Shown piece after piece: positions 1 through 11,389 of a DNA stretch of 64,000 bases. Location of the stretch: positions 21,122,001-21,186,000 of the forward strand of contig NC_092660.1 in assembly GCF_032118995.1 (NCBI RefSeq), written 5' to 3'. The stretch is from Asterias amurensis (lineage: Eukaryota > Echinodermata > Asteroidea > Forcipulatida > Asteriidae). The first letter of the stretch is position 1, and each line of letters opens with the position of its first letter. A program made the translations under genes and the position numbers. Under the pieces are notes generated by a model, which was not told where the DNA came from, made no database searches, and saw only the letters and a list, made by a program, of their open reading frames with translations.

Positions 1-206
1 AAATTTTTGACTCCCATAAATGGCCGACCGTGTTAGTTCGCACAGTAAAAGGAAAACCACGCAATTTCGAGGCAAATTTGTGTGGATCATTGTATTCTAC
101 TTTTAAAACATCTTTCCAACCATATGCATTTTATATAAAAAAGGTTACAAACGCTTTTTATAGACCAACTCGTCCGATCCAAGGCAACGTGTTCCTTTTA
201 ATAAAC
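1..206. mobile_element. Foldback element family A, right half (cut by window edge)
   Basis: It starts in the palindrome centre (TTTTTGACTCCCATAAATGG) and runs to the arm end CAACGTGTTCCTTTTAA, matching 5515-5708. Confidence 0.8.
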
Positions 207-779
207 TCAATGTTAACCTGTTTTTTTTTTTTTTTTCAAAGGTTCTTTCTTTGTTTGTTATACATTTGTTCTATTTGTTTTATTGTTCTGGGTTATGTTT
301 TGTTTGTTATACGTTTGTTCTATTTGTGTTATTGTTCTGGGTTATGTTTGTCTCCATCTTCTTCTTCTTCTTTAACCTTCAATGATCTGACGTGCAAGAT
401 ATCTTGGCATGTAGGTCTGGCTAGGGTTATACCATCTGACGCATTTTTCATGAGTTATTTGTCCAACATAGGCAGCAACGAATGAGTATAAGCACATAGG
501 CCTAAAACGAAGAATTTTAATTTGAATGCAAACATTTGGATAACGTTTGCCCATTAATGAAAATGAATGGTTGACCAGCTCTAGCTGCAGGCTTTAACGA
601 AATTGAATGAGTCTTGCTGCCTGATGAAATTGAATGATGTAAGTTGACCACTGAATGTTTAACTATTGAAATTGAATAACTCCTTTTGACTCTTTAATGC
701 TGATTCAAAGTGCATTCATTCTCAAAACGAAATTGATTGAGCCAGGAGTTAAAATGAATGTATTTTTGCTGAAATTGGC
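207..779. other. Non-coding, low complexity
   Basis: T-run at about 219-235, a direct repeat of GTTTGTTATACATTTGTTCT at 256 and 304, a TTC run, then degenerate GAAATTGAATGA words from 600 to 770. No exon is recognised. Confidence 0.5.
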
Positions 780-1120
780 CAGGAAAACCTATAATAACCT
801 TACTTGGTAGTGAGTAATGGGGAGAGGTTGAGAGTAAGAACGAGTATGTAAGAAACGGCTCCCTCTGAGTTGACGTAGTTTTCGAGAAAAAAAGTAATTT
901 TCCACGAAATTGATTTCGAGACCTCAGAATTGGATTTTTTTTTTACGTCTCGAAATCAAGTATCAGAAAGCACACAAGTTCGTGTGACAATGGTGTTTTT
1001 TCTCTCAATATTATCTCGCAACTCCGACGACCAATGAGCTAAATTTTCACAGGTTTTCTTTGTTATGCTGAGATACACTAAGTGAGAAGACTGTGTCTTT
1101 AAAATGAATCAGATGCTAAG
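780..1120. mobile_element. Diverged foldback element of the B group in the first visible GPCR region
   Basis: It contains the B-group core: GAAACGGCTCCCTCTGAG, GATTTCGAGACCTCAG against CGTCTCGAAATCAAG, and CAACTCCGACGACCAATGAG. The outer arms are eroded. Confidence 0.7.
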
Positions 1121-1223
1121 ATGTAACAAATCCGAGGAAGATTATTCTGAAGATAATTATATCAAGTTTTCCCCTTATAATCACTTGAGATCAATAACCT
1201 GCACATCTGTCCGCTCCCTGTAG

Positions 1224-1347
1224 GTGTTATGCTGTACTGTTTCCACTAGAGACTAAATCAGTGTTAACAATGGGTCGCACCAGGAGGATGGTAGCCATTA
1301 TCTGGATGTGGTCCTTTCTCACGTGTACACCAACACTCTTCTCAAAG
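1224..1347 (+). CDS. GPCR exon: end of TM3 to TM4/ECL2
   Basis: It is preceded by a pyrimidine-rich tract ending CTCCCTGTAG and followed by GTAACA. One base completes a split codon from the previous exon; then 41 codons run to a complete AAG, so the exon leaves in phase 0, matching the next exon. Confidence 0.8.
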
Positions 1348-4300
1348 GTAACACTCCGGGTTCTTTTTCAAGAATAGTTTTCTCTGAGCGAAGTATGTTC
1401 TATTTCCCAACGATAACATTATGTACATGTGTAAATGTAATTTATATACCACAGGCCTAGTACGTATAGCAGTGTCATGTCACACGAGGAAAATTACAGG
1501 CAACCATTAAGTTCCAACCATATCCAAGAACAGAATCCATTCATGATATCTTGAGACATTGTTTGAAACTACTCATGGTGCTACAAAAATGATATTTTTA
1601 GCATGCACTGTATACTTGGTTGCCTCCAAGTTGCCTAGTGTGACATGGCCGCTATGTTACATGTTTTTACATAATACATGATGGACTTGAGATAATGTCA
1701 GGATCTACACAATTTTGTTATTATTTTAAATTTTTTAATTGACGATTGATGAGCACTTTTTTAGAAGCAGCCCTTTTTGGTATGTGTGCAACATCTTAAA
1801 TTATATCTTCAATTTTTTCGAAAGATAAAGAATGTTTTGATCTTAATTTCGGCAAAGAACCGTCCCAAATTGGACCTAGGCGGCCAGAGGCAGGTAACGA
1901 AAGGGGCTGGGACATCGACTGACAAAAGTAATCACCATATTGAGGACTGGACCGAGAAAAATTAAATATCTGAAAAATTAAATATCCATCTCAGTTGACT
2001 GTCAACATAACACACCAAAAAATTAATTATCTGCAAAAAAAATTAATTATCACTTTTATTGAGCTCAGTTAAACCATGGAGCTCCAATGGTTAAACCACG
2101 CAAGCCTCCCCTTAGCCGGTGTCCGTATGCTATACTCTCACACTTGGGCGAATATTCTTGCGAATATGGATATTTGAAATTCGCGGTGAATTCGCCCAAA
2201 ATTTGCGAATTGATAGTGAATATTTTCACGTTCGCCCTCGGTCACCCCTCGACCTGTCCGTACCAATATGTTACGATTTTTTACGAATGCTTAACAATGC
2301 TAGCCAATGATTGCCAATGCCTTACAATAGCTTACGAAAGTTACCAACGCTTACGCACGCTTTACCAACGTTACTAATGGATACCAATGCTTACGAAAAT
2401 CTACGGCGAATGACTGTCTTCGCAACATTTGCTGAAATTAAAAAGCGCTTCCCAACGCTGTTTCACACTGTTGCGAATAAAAATAAGTGAATGTGCTTAC
2501 GAATGAAAAAATTGACAATCGCTCATACTTTGCAACATTCGCCGTGTCTTCGTAAGCGTTCGTAACAAACTCGGAGCGGTTACCCGTCACGCCCCATCTC
2601 CTTACGAAGATCGGTCAACTTACAAACCGGTTTGTTAATTTCAGTGAATGTTGCGAAGACGGTCATTCGCCTCGACATTAGTTTGTATTTGCGTTTGTAA
2701 CCTTCCCGGGTCCCCTTTCTTACAAATGTGGTGTTTGTCAAACGAACAAGTGGCCAGAGCGAGATTCGCCCCGGTATGTATAGCAATCGCGGCCGCGTAA
2801 TCCATTGTTCGGAAATTAGTTAAAAAATGGCAAGACATTGGCAACGATGGTAAGACATTCGTAACATTCCTAAGTGCATTATTAACGTTTGTAAGCCCTT
2901 TCGTAAGCATTCGCAGCAAGCATTCGTAACATTCGCTAGCAATCGCTTCATTTGTTTAAAATTGTTGGTAAGCTCAGTCGCGACGTGCGCAACGTTCGTT
3001 GCCTATTTGTAAGGCATTGGCTAGCATTGTCAAGCGTTGGTAAGCATTCGTCATATATTGTTAAGGAGAGGTCGATGGACGACCGAGGGGTGACCAAGAT
3101 GAAAATATTTACCATCCAGTCGCAATTGTTTGGCGAATTCACCGCGAATGTAAACATTTTTATTCGCCAGAATTTATTCTTAATCGCAAAAATAATTGCC
3201 ACATTTTGATTGAGTGATCTTCGAAAAAAAGGTGGAGAATGACCAGTGAACGTTCCGAAATTGTTATCAATGCTTACGGAACACGGCGAATGTTGCCAAG
3301 TTTGAGCGATTGTCAAATAATTCCATTCGTAAGCCCATTCGCTAGCATATTTTCCCTAGTGTGAGAGTAGCATAAGGGATTTTTGTCAACCTGGGATTCC
3401 GTCCACCGGTGATTCCGTCCCCGTATTGGAAGTTAACAAGGGTTGAAAGAGGATGGTTCAAAAGAGGGCGCTACACTAGAAGTTGTACACAGTTTACAGT
3501 ATGGGGGACATAATCTCCGGGGGATAGAATCTCATCCAAGGTCTGCTAAGTAAAAACAAATCCAACCGTTCCTGCACCACAAAACTCTTTACCAAGTAAA
3601 CATTAGCTCCAGTAAAAAATTGCTAATTGGAAATACAGTTTTAAAGGTCTGAATGCAGTTGCAAAGAGAAATACAAACAAAGGGTAGTTAAAAACATTAA
3701 TCCTTGTTCATCGTATGTCCTCATTAACTCCGGACTGAATATAACTAATAGAGTAACGAGGGACCAAACAAACCGGATTAGTAAGGGTTTGGGGTGTTTT
3801 TATAATGTTTTGGTCTCAGTATTCTTCTCCGGGACACATGTTCATTGTCATAACAACACGTTTAAATGAAGCTTGAAGATTTTGTAGTTCAATCTATGTT
3901 CTATTGAAACTGAGTTGACTTTGATTGGCGCTTTCAAATACAATAGATTGTTTATTTTTAACTGTTGCTATTTGTTTGTATTCCCATATCTGCTTCACTG
4001 ACAGACAACAAGAGATTTTGAAATGAATGGGGACGAATGGACAGCGTGCAATGATGCCTGGGCCTCTGATGAAGCCGCTCTCGGATACACCTTCTACGTC
4101 ACTGTCATCCTTTTTGGGTTTCCTACGCTTGTTCTGGGTATTTGCTATACCCTCATCGTCTTCAGGTTGTACTCGAGTAAGCGGATAACGAAACACATGA
4201 GGCCACTGTCTGTGGTAAATATGACCGTGAACCGGGGGGCAGAGCAAGGAGAAGATGGCACCATGGGGATCAGTGGGTTGGAGGGGTCAACACCAGAAGA

Positions 4301-4991
4301 AGGGGCTGAGAGGATAGCCAAGAAATGTCTTAAACGACGTCATCGTCGGCAAAAGCATGACACCGAAGACGACAGCATCAGGGTAAATACATCAGAAAAG
4401 CTCATGCTTCCTCGTTGTCTTTGTTACAATTATTATTATAACTATGTTTCATTCTCATTATTTGTTTTATTTGTTTGTGATCGTTGGATCGATGACAAAG
4501 TTGAGTTTCTTGGTAAAAATTGCGAGCAACCGTCGTTTGAACTAATTACAGGTGTTCTTCTAATACAACTCATCTAGCATAATTATTTATTTGTGACCCC
4601 ATCTAGCATAATTATTTATTTTTGTTTGTAGCGCATTGTTACAATGCTCATGTTGGTTGTTGTTGTCTTCATTGTCTGCTGGGGACCTATGTTCTGCTAC
4701 GCTCTACTCCTCAAAGCTAACTTGATCAAAATCAACAACTCAAAGAACACCGCCTGGAAGATCAGCCTAGCCCTACACATCATGGCCTACGGCAATAGCT
4801 GCACGAACCCCTTCATCTACGCCTTTGTGTCCAAGAGCTTCAGGGAGGGGTTCTTCACGGCATGCCGGAGCTGTCGGGACCAGAACGGGGCTAAGAAAAG
4901 ACGGGGACAGATGCGGTCCTTTGGTAGTGGATATAACACCAGGATGGCAACACTGACAACTAATACCACCAGACGAGTTGGCTATAACTAG
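1224..4991 (+). CDS. Class A (rhodopsin-like) G-protein-coupled receptor, 3' three coding exons; 5' part missing
   Basis: Three exons (1224-1347, 4005-4382, 4632-4991) join in phase with GT-AG introns. They encode the end of TM3, ICL2, TM4, ECL2, TM5, ICL3, TM6, TM7 and the C-terminus of a peptide-type receptor. Visible hallmarks are CYAVLFPLET just after the expected DR of the TM3 motif, a TM4 tryptophan (IIWMW), an ECL2 cysteine (TACNDAW), the TM5 proline (FGFPTL), TM6 FIVCWGP and TM7 NSCTNPFIY. ICL3 is long, acidic then basic. Residues before TM3's end must lie in exons left of the window or in unrecognised sequence before 1224. The residue after the expected R is C rather than Y; DRC and NSCTNP recall vasopressin/oxytocin-type receptors, but the rest does not settle the ligand class. 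The class A call is firm; the subfamily is unknown. Confidence 0.85.
2125..3376. mobile_element. 1.25-kb foldback element in the GPCR intron
   Basis: The ends are TATGCTATACTCTCACACT and AGTGTGAGAGTAGCATA. Further in, GTGAATTCGCCCAAAATTTG and GTCACCCCTCGACC at left pair with GACCGAGGGGTGACC and TTGGCGAATTCACCGCGAA at right. The middle is rich in short TTACGAATGC / TTACCAATGC-like words on both strands. No transposase ORF is visible. Confidence 0.75.
3463..3472 (+). promoter_or_regulatory. CTCF-like core AGAGGGCGCT
   Basis: It matches the AG(G/A)GGGCGC core of the bilaterian CTCF motif. It lies in the GPCR intron, just outside the 2125-3376 foldback. Motif match only. Confidence 0.35.
4005..4382 (+). 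CDS. GPCR exon: ECL2, TM5, ICL3
   Basis: The acceptor is TTCACTGACAG and the donor follows AGG at 4383 (GTAAAT). The exon has 126 codons, phase 0 on both sides. It carries the ECL2 cysteine, TM5 with FGFPTLVLGICY, and a roughly 80-residue ICL3 rich in acidic residues and then KRRHRRQK. The open frame continues past the donor to 4577, but that part is intronic because TM6 resumes at 4632. Confidence 0.85.
4632..4991 (+). CDS. GPCR exon: TM6, TM7 and C-terminus
   Basis: The acceptor is TTTGTTTGTAG. The exon has 119 codons plus a TAG stop. It opens RIVTMLMLVVVVFIVCWGP (TM6), continues to NSCTNPFIYAFVSKSFR (TM7 NPxxY-type motif and helix 8), then a CRSC cysteine pair suited to palmitoylation and a short tail rich in Arg and Thr. 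Confidence 0.88.
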   Translation, partial: RIVTMLMLVVVVFIVCWGPMFCYALLLKANLIKINNSKNTAWKISLALHIMAYGNSCTNPFIYAFVSKSFREGFFTACRSCRDQNGAKKRRGQMRSFGSGYNTRMATLTTNTTRRVGYN

Positions 4992-5074
4992 CTTTCAAAA
5001 GTTTTTTGTTTTTTTTTACCAAAACGATCGTAGTCTGGGTCCAATACTCTCTTGTTACTTTCCACACTGCAGAA

Positions 5075-5084
5075 AGAGGGCGCT
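5075..5084 (+). promoter_or_regulatory. CTCF-like core AGAGGGCGCT
   Basis: The context is CTGCAGAAAGAGGGCGCTAT, about 85 bp after the GPCR stop codon. Motif match only. Confidence 0.35.
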
Positions 5085-5314
5085 ATGCCAGATGATGCTA
5101 TCATCCCAAGTAGGGACCGTAATTATTACTAAAAAACATTGTTCCTAAATCTTGAAATGCCGCATGAAATAATTAATGTATTCGAATTCGACATAGGGTC
5201 TATGAAGGGTGAATTGTTTCATGCACCAGTTGGGACTCAAGTTCTGGTTCTGGTTTAATACACTTCAAAAACTGGGGTCAAATTGACACCTAGTTTGTGT
5301 TTATTTAAACACTG

Positions 5315-5708
5315 TAATGTTAAAGGAACACGTTGCCTTGGATCGGTCGAGTTGGTCTTTGAAAAGCGTATGTATTCGTTTGTTATAGAATGCATATGAT
5401 TAGAAAGATATTTTAAAAGTAGAGTATAATGATCCACACAAATATCATTAGAAATTGCGTGGTTTTCCTTTAACCTCGTCGACAAACACGGTCGGCTATT
5501 TATGGGAGTCAAATTTTTGACTCCCATAAATGGCCGACCGTGTTACTTCGCAAAGTAAAAGGAAAACCACGCAATTTCGAGGCAAATGTGTATGGATCAT
5601 TGTATTCTACTTTTTAAACAACTTGCTTACCATATGCATTTTATAACAAACGGTTACAAACGCTTTTCAAAGACCAACTCGACCGATCCAAGGCATCCTT
5701 TAACTTTG
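5315..5708. mobile_element. Full foldback element, family A (TTAA-flanked)
   Basis: Nearly the whole 390 bp is one palindrome. The arms start TTAAAGGAACACGTTGCC and end (GCA)TCCTTTAA; the centre is GAGTCAAATTTTTGACTC. Both flanks are TTAA, as expected from TTAA-targeting DNA transposases such as piggyBac or Kolobok. There is no coding capacity. Confidence 0.85.
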
Positions 5709-5809
5709 ATTCTCTGTTCATATGCAACACCCATGTGTCAATTTAAACACCTCAGTTGAGTTGTTTGCTGTGAAGAAAATGAGTCATTTGAGCACAGATG
5801 TGTTTTGTT

Positions 5810-5948
5810 TCAATAAACAAGATTTGACGAGAATGTTCTCGAGAATGGAGCCGTTTCTCACCATGTTTAACACCATCAACCTCTCCTCGTTACTCGTCAC
5901 CACGAAAGGTTTTATGCTAATAACTATTTTGAGTAATTACCAATAGGG
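5810..5948. mobile_element. Family B half-element
   Basis: GGAGCCGTTTCTCACCATG through TTTTGAGTAATTACCAATAG matches the right third of 29472-29862. The left two thirds are absent. Confidence 0.65.
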
Positions 5949-6559
5949 GTGGTGTGGCTTTAATAACCAAGCGATGCCATTATATAACTGTTTTTACTGA
6001 TTTTCGAGTGGTTTGCAGTGTCTATTAATAATTGGTTTCATTATTTAATCACGGCTTTTACCTTTCCAGACGTTGTAGAAATAGTTTTAGTATAAATAAA
6101 TGTTTAAATAAAATAACTAATAATACTAATAGCATTAATTTAAACAACATGTTCGCTGAGGCTCGTCCACTGTTTTCTGCAGTACTTGTATCTGTGCCGT
6201 AGTACAGTGTATTAAACGTAATTACATTTACATTGGTCATTATACTTTCGGGTCATTGGCTTAAAGCTGAACGAATGAAAAAACGTGTGTGAACTCGCTA
6301 CAGGCTAGGTTGCAGACAACATCATGCATGTCCGAGCACCAACGCGACGATTGCACTACCATAGACTCCTACAGCAAACATTACTATGCTAACTTTTCAA
6401 AGAGTTCTCAAAGAATGGTTATTAACTTGAAAACCATCATCAACACCCGAACGAAACGCGTTTCCAAAGCGACTTGCCGCCAGTTTTTACGAGGCATTCC
6501 TCTGATTCCCAAGCTTAATAGGACCAATTATTTTTGTGGTTAAAATGATAGTTGTTATT

Positions 6560-6745
6560 GTTGTAAAGCTGTTTTGTACATTTCTGGCAGGCCCTTGTTT
6601 TTTGAGATTTTTTTATAAACTAATGTTGTATTTTCTAATGTAAAGCTTTTTAATAATTATTGTAATATTTTTATTGATTGTAAATTATGTCGCAATTCAG
6701 CGGTATGCTGCGATGTCATTTTTAAATAAATAAATAAATAAACCA
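6560..6745 (+). mobile_element. Probable LINE 3' tail
   Basis: A TTTGTAAATT-rich stretch with GCAATTCAGCGGTATGCTGC ends in (AAAT)n at 6724-6742, the form of CR1/L2-type 3' ends. No reverse transcriptase is recognisable upstream. Confidence 0.4.
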
Positions 6746-8559
6746 TTCATAAACCGCCCGGGCCGAGAGCATTTTAACGGATTCGGCGCTTGGAAATGTG
6801 TTTTATTATTATAATCATTATAAACTCACACAATTTGAGGACAATGTGGTAGAAAGCTTCCCTTAATGTTACTCGCTGAGGTGCTGATGTTTTTGAGATT
6901 GAGTAAAACAATAAGTCAAGAAAATAATTTTAGCATGCAAAACGTATAAATTTTATGTAAATCTGTGGACATTGTGCTTTGTGTTGCATACATCTTTTAA
7001 AGCTGACAATCCATTATCAAATCTATTCAAAAGTAGAAACCCAGAACCCCGGTTTGTAATAGATTATTTCAATTACATAATAATCAATTATAGTTGCATG
7101 ACTCCCAACAGAATGTTATGTTCGGTTAACAAACAAGTCAACATGGAGGAAGAAATAGAAATGGAGATAAATGAGTGCACCCCAACGGCAGTGCACCGGT
7201 CTCTGTCTGCTGGCGCCCTCTTGTGATAAACTTTTAACACACGACTGTTTCATGAAGTGGAATTCATTTCACTGAGGGAAAACAAAACACAAGAAGTCTT
7301 AGATCTCTCTAGTGCTCAACACTAAGGTAATCAATAGCAATTCTGTTAAAATATGTAGGTCTATTGTCTAAAGATTTGAATTGTAAATGAGTTATTCACC
7401 TTCGTCATTACTCTAACTACTTTACCTGATTGTAGTACAGTGTTTTGTGTTTTTTTATCGTGAGGGTATGAAGAAAAAACCATGGTAACTGAAATAATTC
7501 ATCAAATTCAATGGGGAGGGGGGAACATTTCAGATTGAAGCAACAAGGCTGTGTAACTTTCACTTGGCACATTCAATAACAGTTCAAAATCATATCTGCA
7601 CAAAGCTACCATTTCAACCCTTTTCCGGAGCAGAGCGCCATGCCCCCGCCGCGCGTCTTGCGGCGGATATTATTTTTGTTTGTTAGTTTCAATTATTTTA
7701 CAATCAAAACTGACTCAAGGATTACTCTGAAACTAAGGCGTGATAAGCATGTTACGCAATATACTATCTAGCTGAATGTCCACTGGCAGTTGTCAAAGAA
7801 CAACAGTCCACCATATCACTTATGTTTCTGTTTGAAGGCCCGACGCGATGATAAATGCACTGAATGAATGCCGTGCTGGTATTGAAAATGCAGTCATTCT
7901 GTTATCTCTGTGATGTAAACTTGTCTATCGACAACTCAGCTAACCGGGCCATAGCCTATGAATAAATAGCGAGGTTAAGTAGTTTACCTTGCTTATCAAT
8001 ATTCGTTCTACATGCTGGAAACTAAATGATAGGCATTGTCTAAATATATGTGTTATAGGGAGGCCTATAAATAAATATTAATGTGGTTGTGGGAAATATA
8101 CAATTAATGGTCATTAAATTTGTGTATTCGGGTTTTGATATTACTTTGTAATTGTATGTTGCCCGAACTATAATCCCGTTCACAGCGCTTCCTGATAAAC
8201 TCGATAATACACCCATCCATTCTCTTCTCCCATCCCCGGGCCTGCCCCGCCCATGCTTTTTACATCCAATAAGTTTAATTCCTACCTTAGTTCTTTAATA
8301 TTAATAATAATAATAAAAAGGAAACTTTATAATTCGCCATGTCTGTCGCAGTGACACTCCTGGCACAGGACCCCTCAAGGCTACAACTAGGACTAATTAA
8401 AAAAGAAAAAAGAAAAAAAAAAAGAGGAGAAGCTGCTGAATCAGGAGAGATGGCTTTTGAGTTGGTTCTTGAGTGTTTTGAAGGAAGTTTCCTTTATGAT
8501 ATTAAACTATCTGTTCGATTTCATGATGGACGATGCATATTTTGACCCCGATACTAAAG
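6746..8559. other. Intergenic, no gene seen
   Basis: AT-rich with short unsupported ORFs (6972-7226, 8339-8545). Apart from the CTCF-like site at 7212 I see nothing to annotate. Confidence 0.5.
7212..7221 (-). promoter_or_regulatory. CTCF-like site, best context (ACAAGAGGGCGCCAGCAG)
   Basis: On the minus strand CACAAGAGGGCGCCAGCAG fits the extended CTCF consensus CCASNAGRGGGCGCC apart from the first bases. It lies between the GPCR and the TLCD4-like gene. Confidence 0.45.
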
Positions 8560-8875
8560 GAACACGTTGCCTTGGATTGGTCGAGTTGGTCTTTGAAAAG
8601 CGTTTAAACCGTTTGTTATAAAATGCATAACGGTTAGAAAAATTATTGTAATTGCGTGGTTTACGTTTCTCGTCGACAAACATGGTCGGTCACTTATGGG
8701 ATGGCCGGCGACTGTTAGTTCGCAAAGTAAAAGGAAACTCACGCAATTTCGAGACAAATGTGTGTGGATCATTGTTATTTTAAAACATCTTTCTAACCAT
8801 GTGCATTTTATAAAAAACGGTTACAAACGCTTTTCAAAGACCACGAACTCGACCGGTCGCAAGCAACGTGATCCT
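8560..8875. mobile_element. Foldback element family A, internally deleted copy
   Basis: The left arm starts AAAGGAACACGTTGCCTTGG and the right arm ends CAAGCAACGTGATCCTT. The centre is shortened and the flanks have drifted from TTAA. Confidence 0.75.
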
Positions 8876-9269
8876 TGTGATCAAAGGACCGTGCCCCCAC
8901 GCTTCTCCAAACATAAAACAGCCGTTGAGTTGTGTTCACAACCTCTCTCGGCTCCGCCCAACCTCTTTATTTTTGGCCGGCCGCCGGATATGACGTTATT
9001 CTAAAATGGCCGCGCTTAGAGGGTATCGAGAAAAGTAACTCGGAAGAATTTGAAAACAGATTGTTTGAAATAACTTTTCTTGTGGTTCTTTATTTGAACA
9101 GTCCAATCGCCCAGGGCAAGCTAAGAGGTATGTGAACACAGTAGTCATTGTAGTGTGCCTGTTAATTCGATTTATCGTAAGTTTTCAACAAGAAGTTTGG
9201 CTACATGTCAGTCGTATGGTCCTTCTTAGTAGTAGTACTATATATAACTATGTGGCTACGCTACACTAC

Positions 9270-11330
9270 AGTAGGAGGTCTTGTTTTCGAGGTGTTCCTA
9301 AAGTCGTGGCAAATCTTTTACCTCTCTGTGCGCGATGTAAAAAGTCCCTAGATAAAAATTGTGTGGTTTTATTTAGCAAGCAAAGAGTCTCCTCTCCATT
9401 GACCAAAACTTAGAAACACTGCAGCACGTAAGGCTCCACTGGTTATTTGCACTTGTATCGTAGGAGGTCCTGTTTTCGAGGTGTCCCTAAATTCGTGGCA
9501 AATATTTTACCTCTCTGTGCGCGATGTAAACAGTCCCAAGATAAAAAATGTGTGGTTTTATTTGCCAAGCAAAGAGTCTCCTCTCCCTTGACTAAAACTT
9601 AGAAACACGTAAGGCTCCACTGAATATTTGCACTTGTAAATGCAAAAAGTTTGCTATTTTAGGCATTTCTACAAGGTATAAAAATATGCCATAATGTTGA
9701 GGCCATATAAAAATATTTGCCCACTGAAAAAGTTTCATCAAACACTTTTTCAATTCACAATTCATGATGATCAAATCATGTGACTAAATATATTGCTGAG
9801 CATTCTGGAAAAAAAATAGAGAGGCTTAAAGAAGCCATGTGCCTTATATCATTTTCTAATAGTTTTGGAGATTTTTTTTTGAACCCTCCGATCAATATTA
9901 TTATTTATATTAAAATTTAAACGAGCAGCTTGTTGATTCAATTATCACTGTTTATTTATACGCTTTATTATAAATTTTAAGAAAAAAAAGGGGGAAAAAA
10001 ATAGATAAAAATCAGATTTGAAAGCCAATGATTATTCACACTTTTTATTAAATGATTTATTTTTGTTATTTTTTGCAAATTACCATGGTAATTTAAAAAT
10101 TTCATTAAAAAATGTTTTGAATAAAACGAAGACAACTGCTGGCTATATAGTCATACACAGAGTCTCAAAGAACACTTGTAGTCACTGTAGATGTTTCTTC
10201 CATGTATGGCTTCACCGGGAAACCATGCTTTCTTGTTTGCGTGAAAACAGGAAAAACTCAAAACAAATGGGGCCAGTTGAAGTCATCGAAGATCGGTGTG
10301 TAGTGTGAACATTTCAATGTCCATCAAGTTTTAATATATGTTTGCATACTTCATATTAACAAAAGAAGGTAATTTGGGCATCGGTTGATATAAGGCATCA
10401 TTACTTTTTTCCCAATTCAAAGAAAAAGGCATAATAGCGTGAAAACTGGTAAGAGGAGGATATAATAAGTTGTAATGTAAATGCAAAAAGTTTGGTATTT
10501 AGTTAGGGGGTTAGGCATTTCTACAAGGTACAAAAATATGTCATAATGTTGAGGCCATATGAAATTATTTGCCCATCGAAAAAGTTTCATCAAACGCTAT
10601 TTCAATTCACAATTCATGATGATCAAATAATGTGACTGAAATTTTTGGTGTGCATTCTGGGAAAAAAAAATACAGTAGGCTTAAATAAAGAAGCCATACA
10701 GTGTGCCTTATTTATTATATCATTTTCTAATGTTTTTTGAGATTTTACTTTTTAACCCTAAAAAAATATCAATACTATTATTAATATAAACAATTTAAAC
10801 ATTAGCTTGTTGATTCAATTATCACTGTTTATTTATACGCTTTATTATAAATTTTAAGAAAATAAAAAAATAACAATAAAAATAAAAATCAGATTTGAAA
10901 GCTAGTAATTATTCACACTTTTTATTATTAATTTTTTAATTTTTGCAAGTTACCATGGTAATTTTTAAAACTTAATAAAAAAATATTTTGAATAAAATGA
11001 AGACAACTGCTTGCTACAGAGTCAAACACAGAGTCTCAAAGAACACTAAGTAGTCACTGTAGATGTTTCTTCCATGTATGGCTTCACCGGGAAAACGTAC
11101 TTTCACGTTTGCTGTGAAAACAGGAAAAACTCAAAACAAATGGGGCCAGTTGAGGTCATCGAAGATCGGTGTGTGGTATGGACATTTCAATGTCCATCAA
11201 GTTTTAATATTTGTTTGCATACTTCATATTAACAAACAAAGATAATTAGGGCATCGGTTGATATGACATCATTATTTTTTTCCCAATTCAAAGAAAAAGC
11301 CATAATACCGTGAAAACTGGTTATATAGAA
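9270..11330. repeat. Direct duplications of about 190 bp and 840 bp
   Basis: TAGGAGGTCTTGTTTTCGAG at 9270 recurs at 9462, carrying about 140 bp of near-identical following sequence. Then 9636-10450 (AATGCAAAAAGTTTGCTATT onward) recurs at 10481-11320 with small indels, including ACTGTAGATGTTTCTTCCAT and TGGGGCCAGTTGA. Short ORFs in both copies are frame-broken relative to each other, so I see no gene. Confidence 0.75.
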
Positions 11331-11389
11331 GAGGATAGTAGCCTCCGGCGTAGGGTCATTATAATTAAAAACACAATCAAAAACAATCA

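Noticed and set aside
2087-3316. Several ORFs of 60-122 codons on both strands
   Set aside because: They fall within the palindromic element and mirror one another across its axis.
6289-6543. 84-codon ORF
   Set aside because: Near a probable LINE 3' tail, without any family resemblance; treated as chance.
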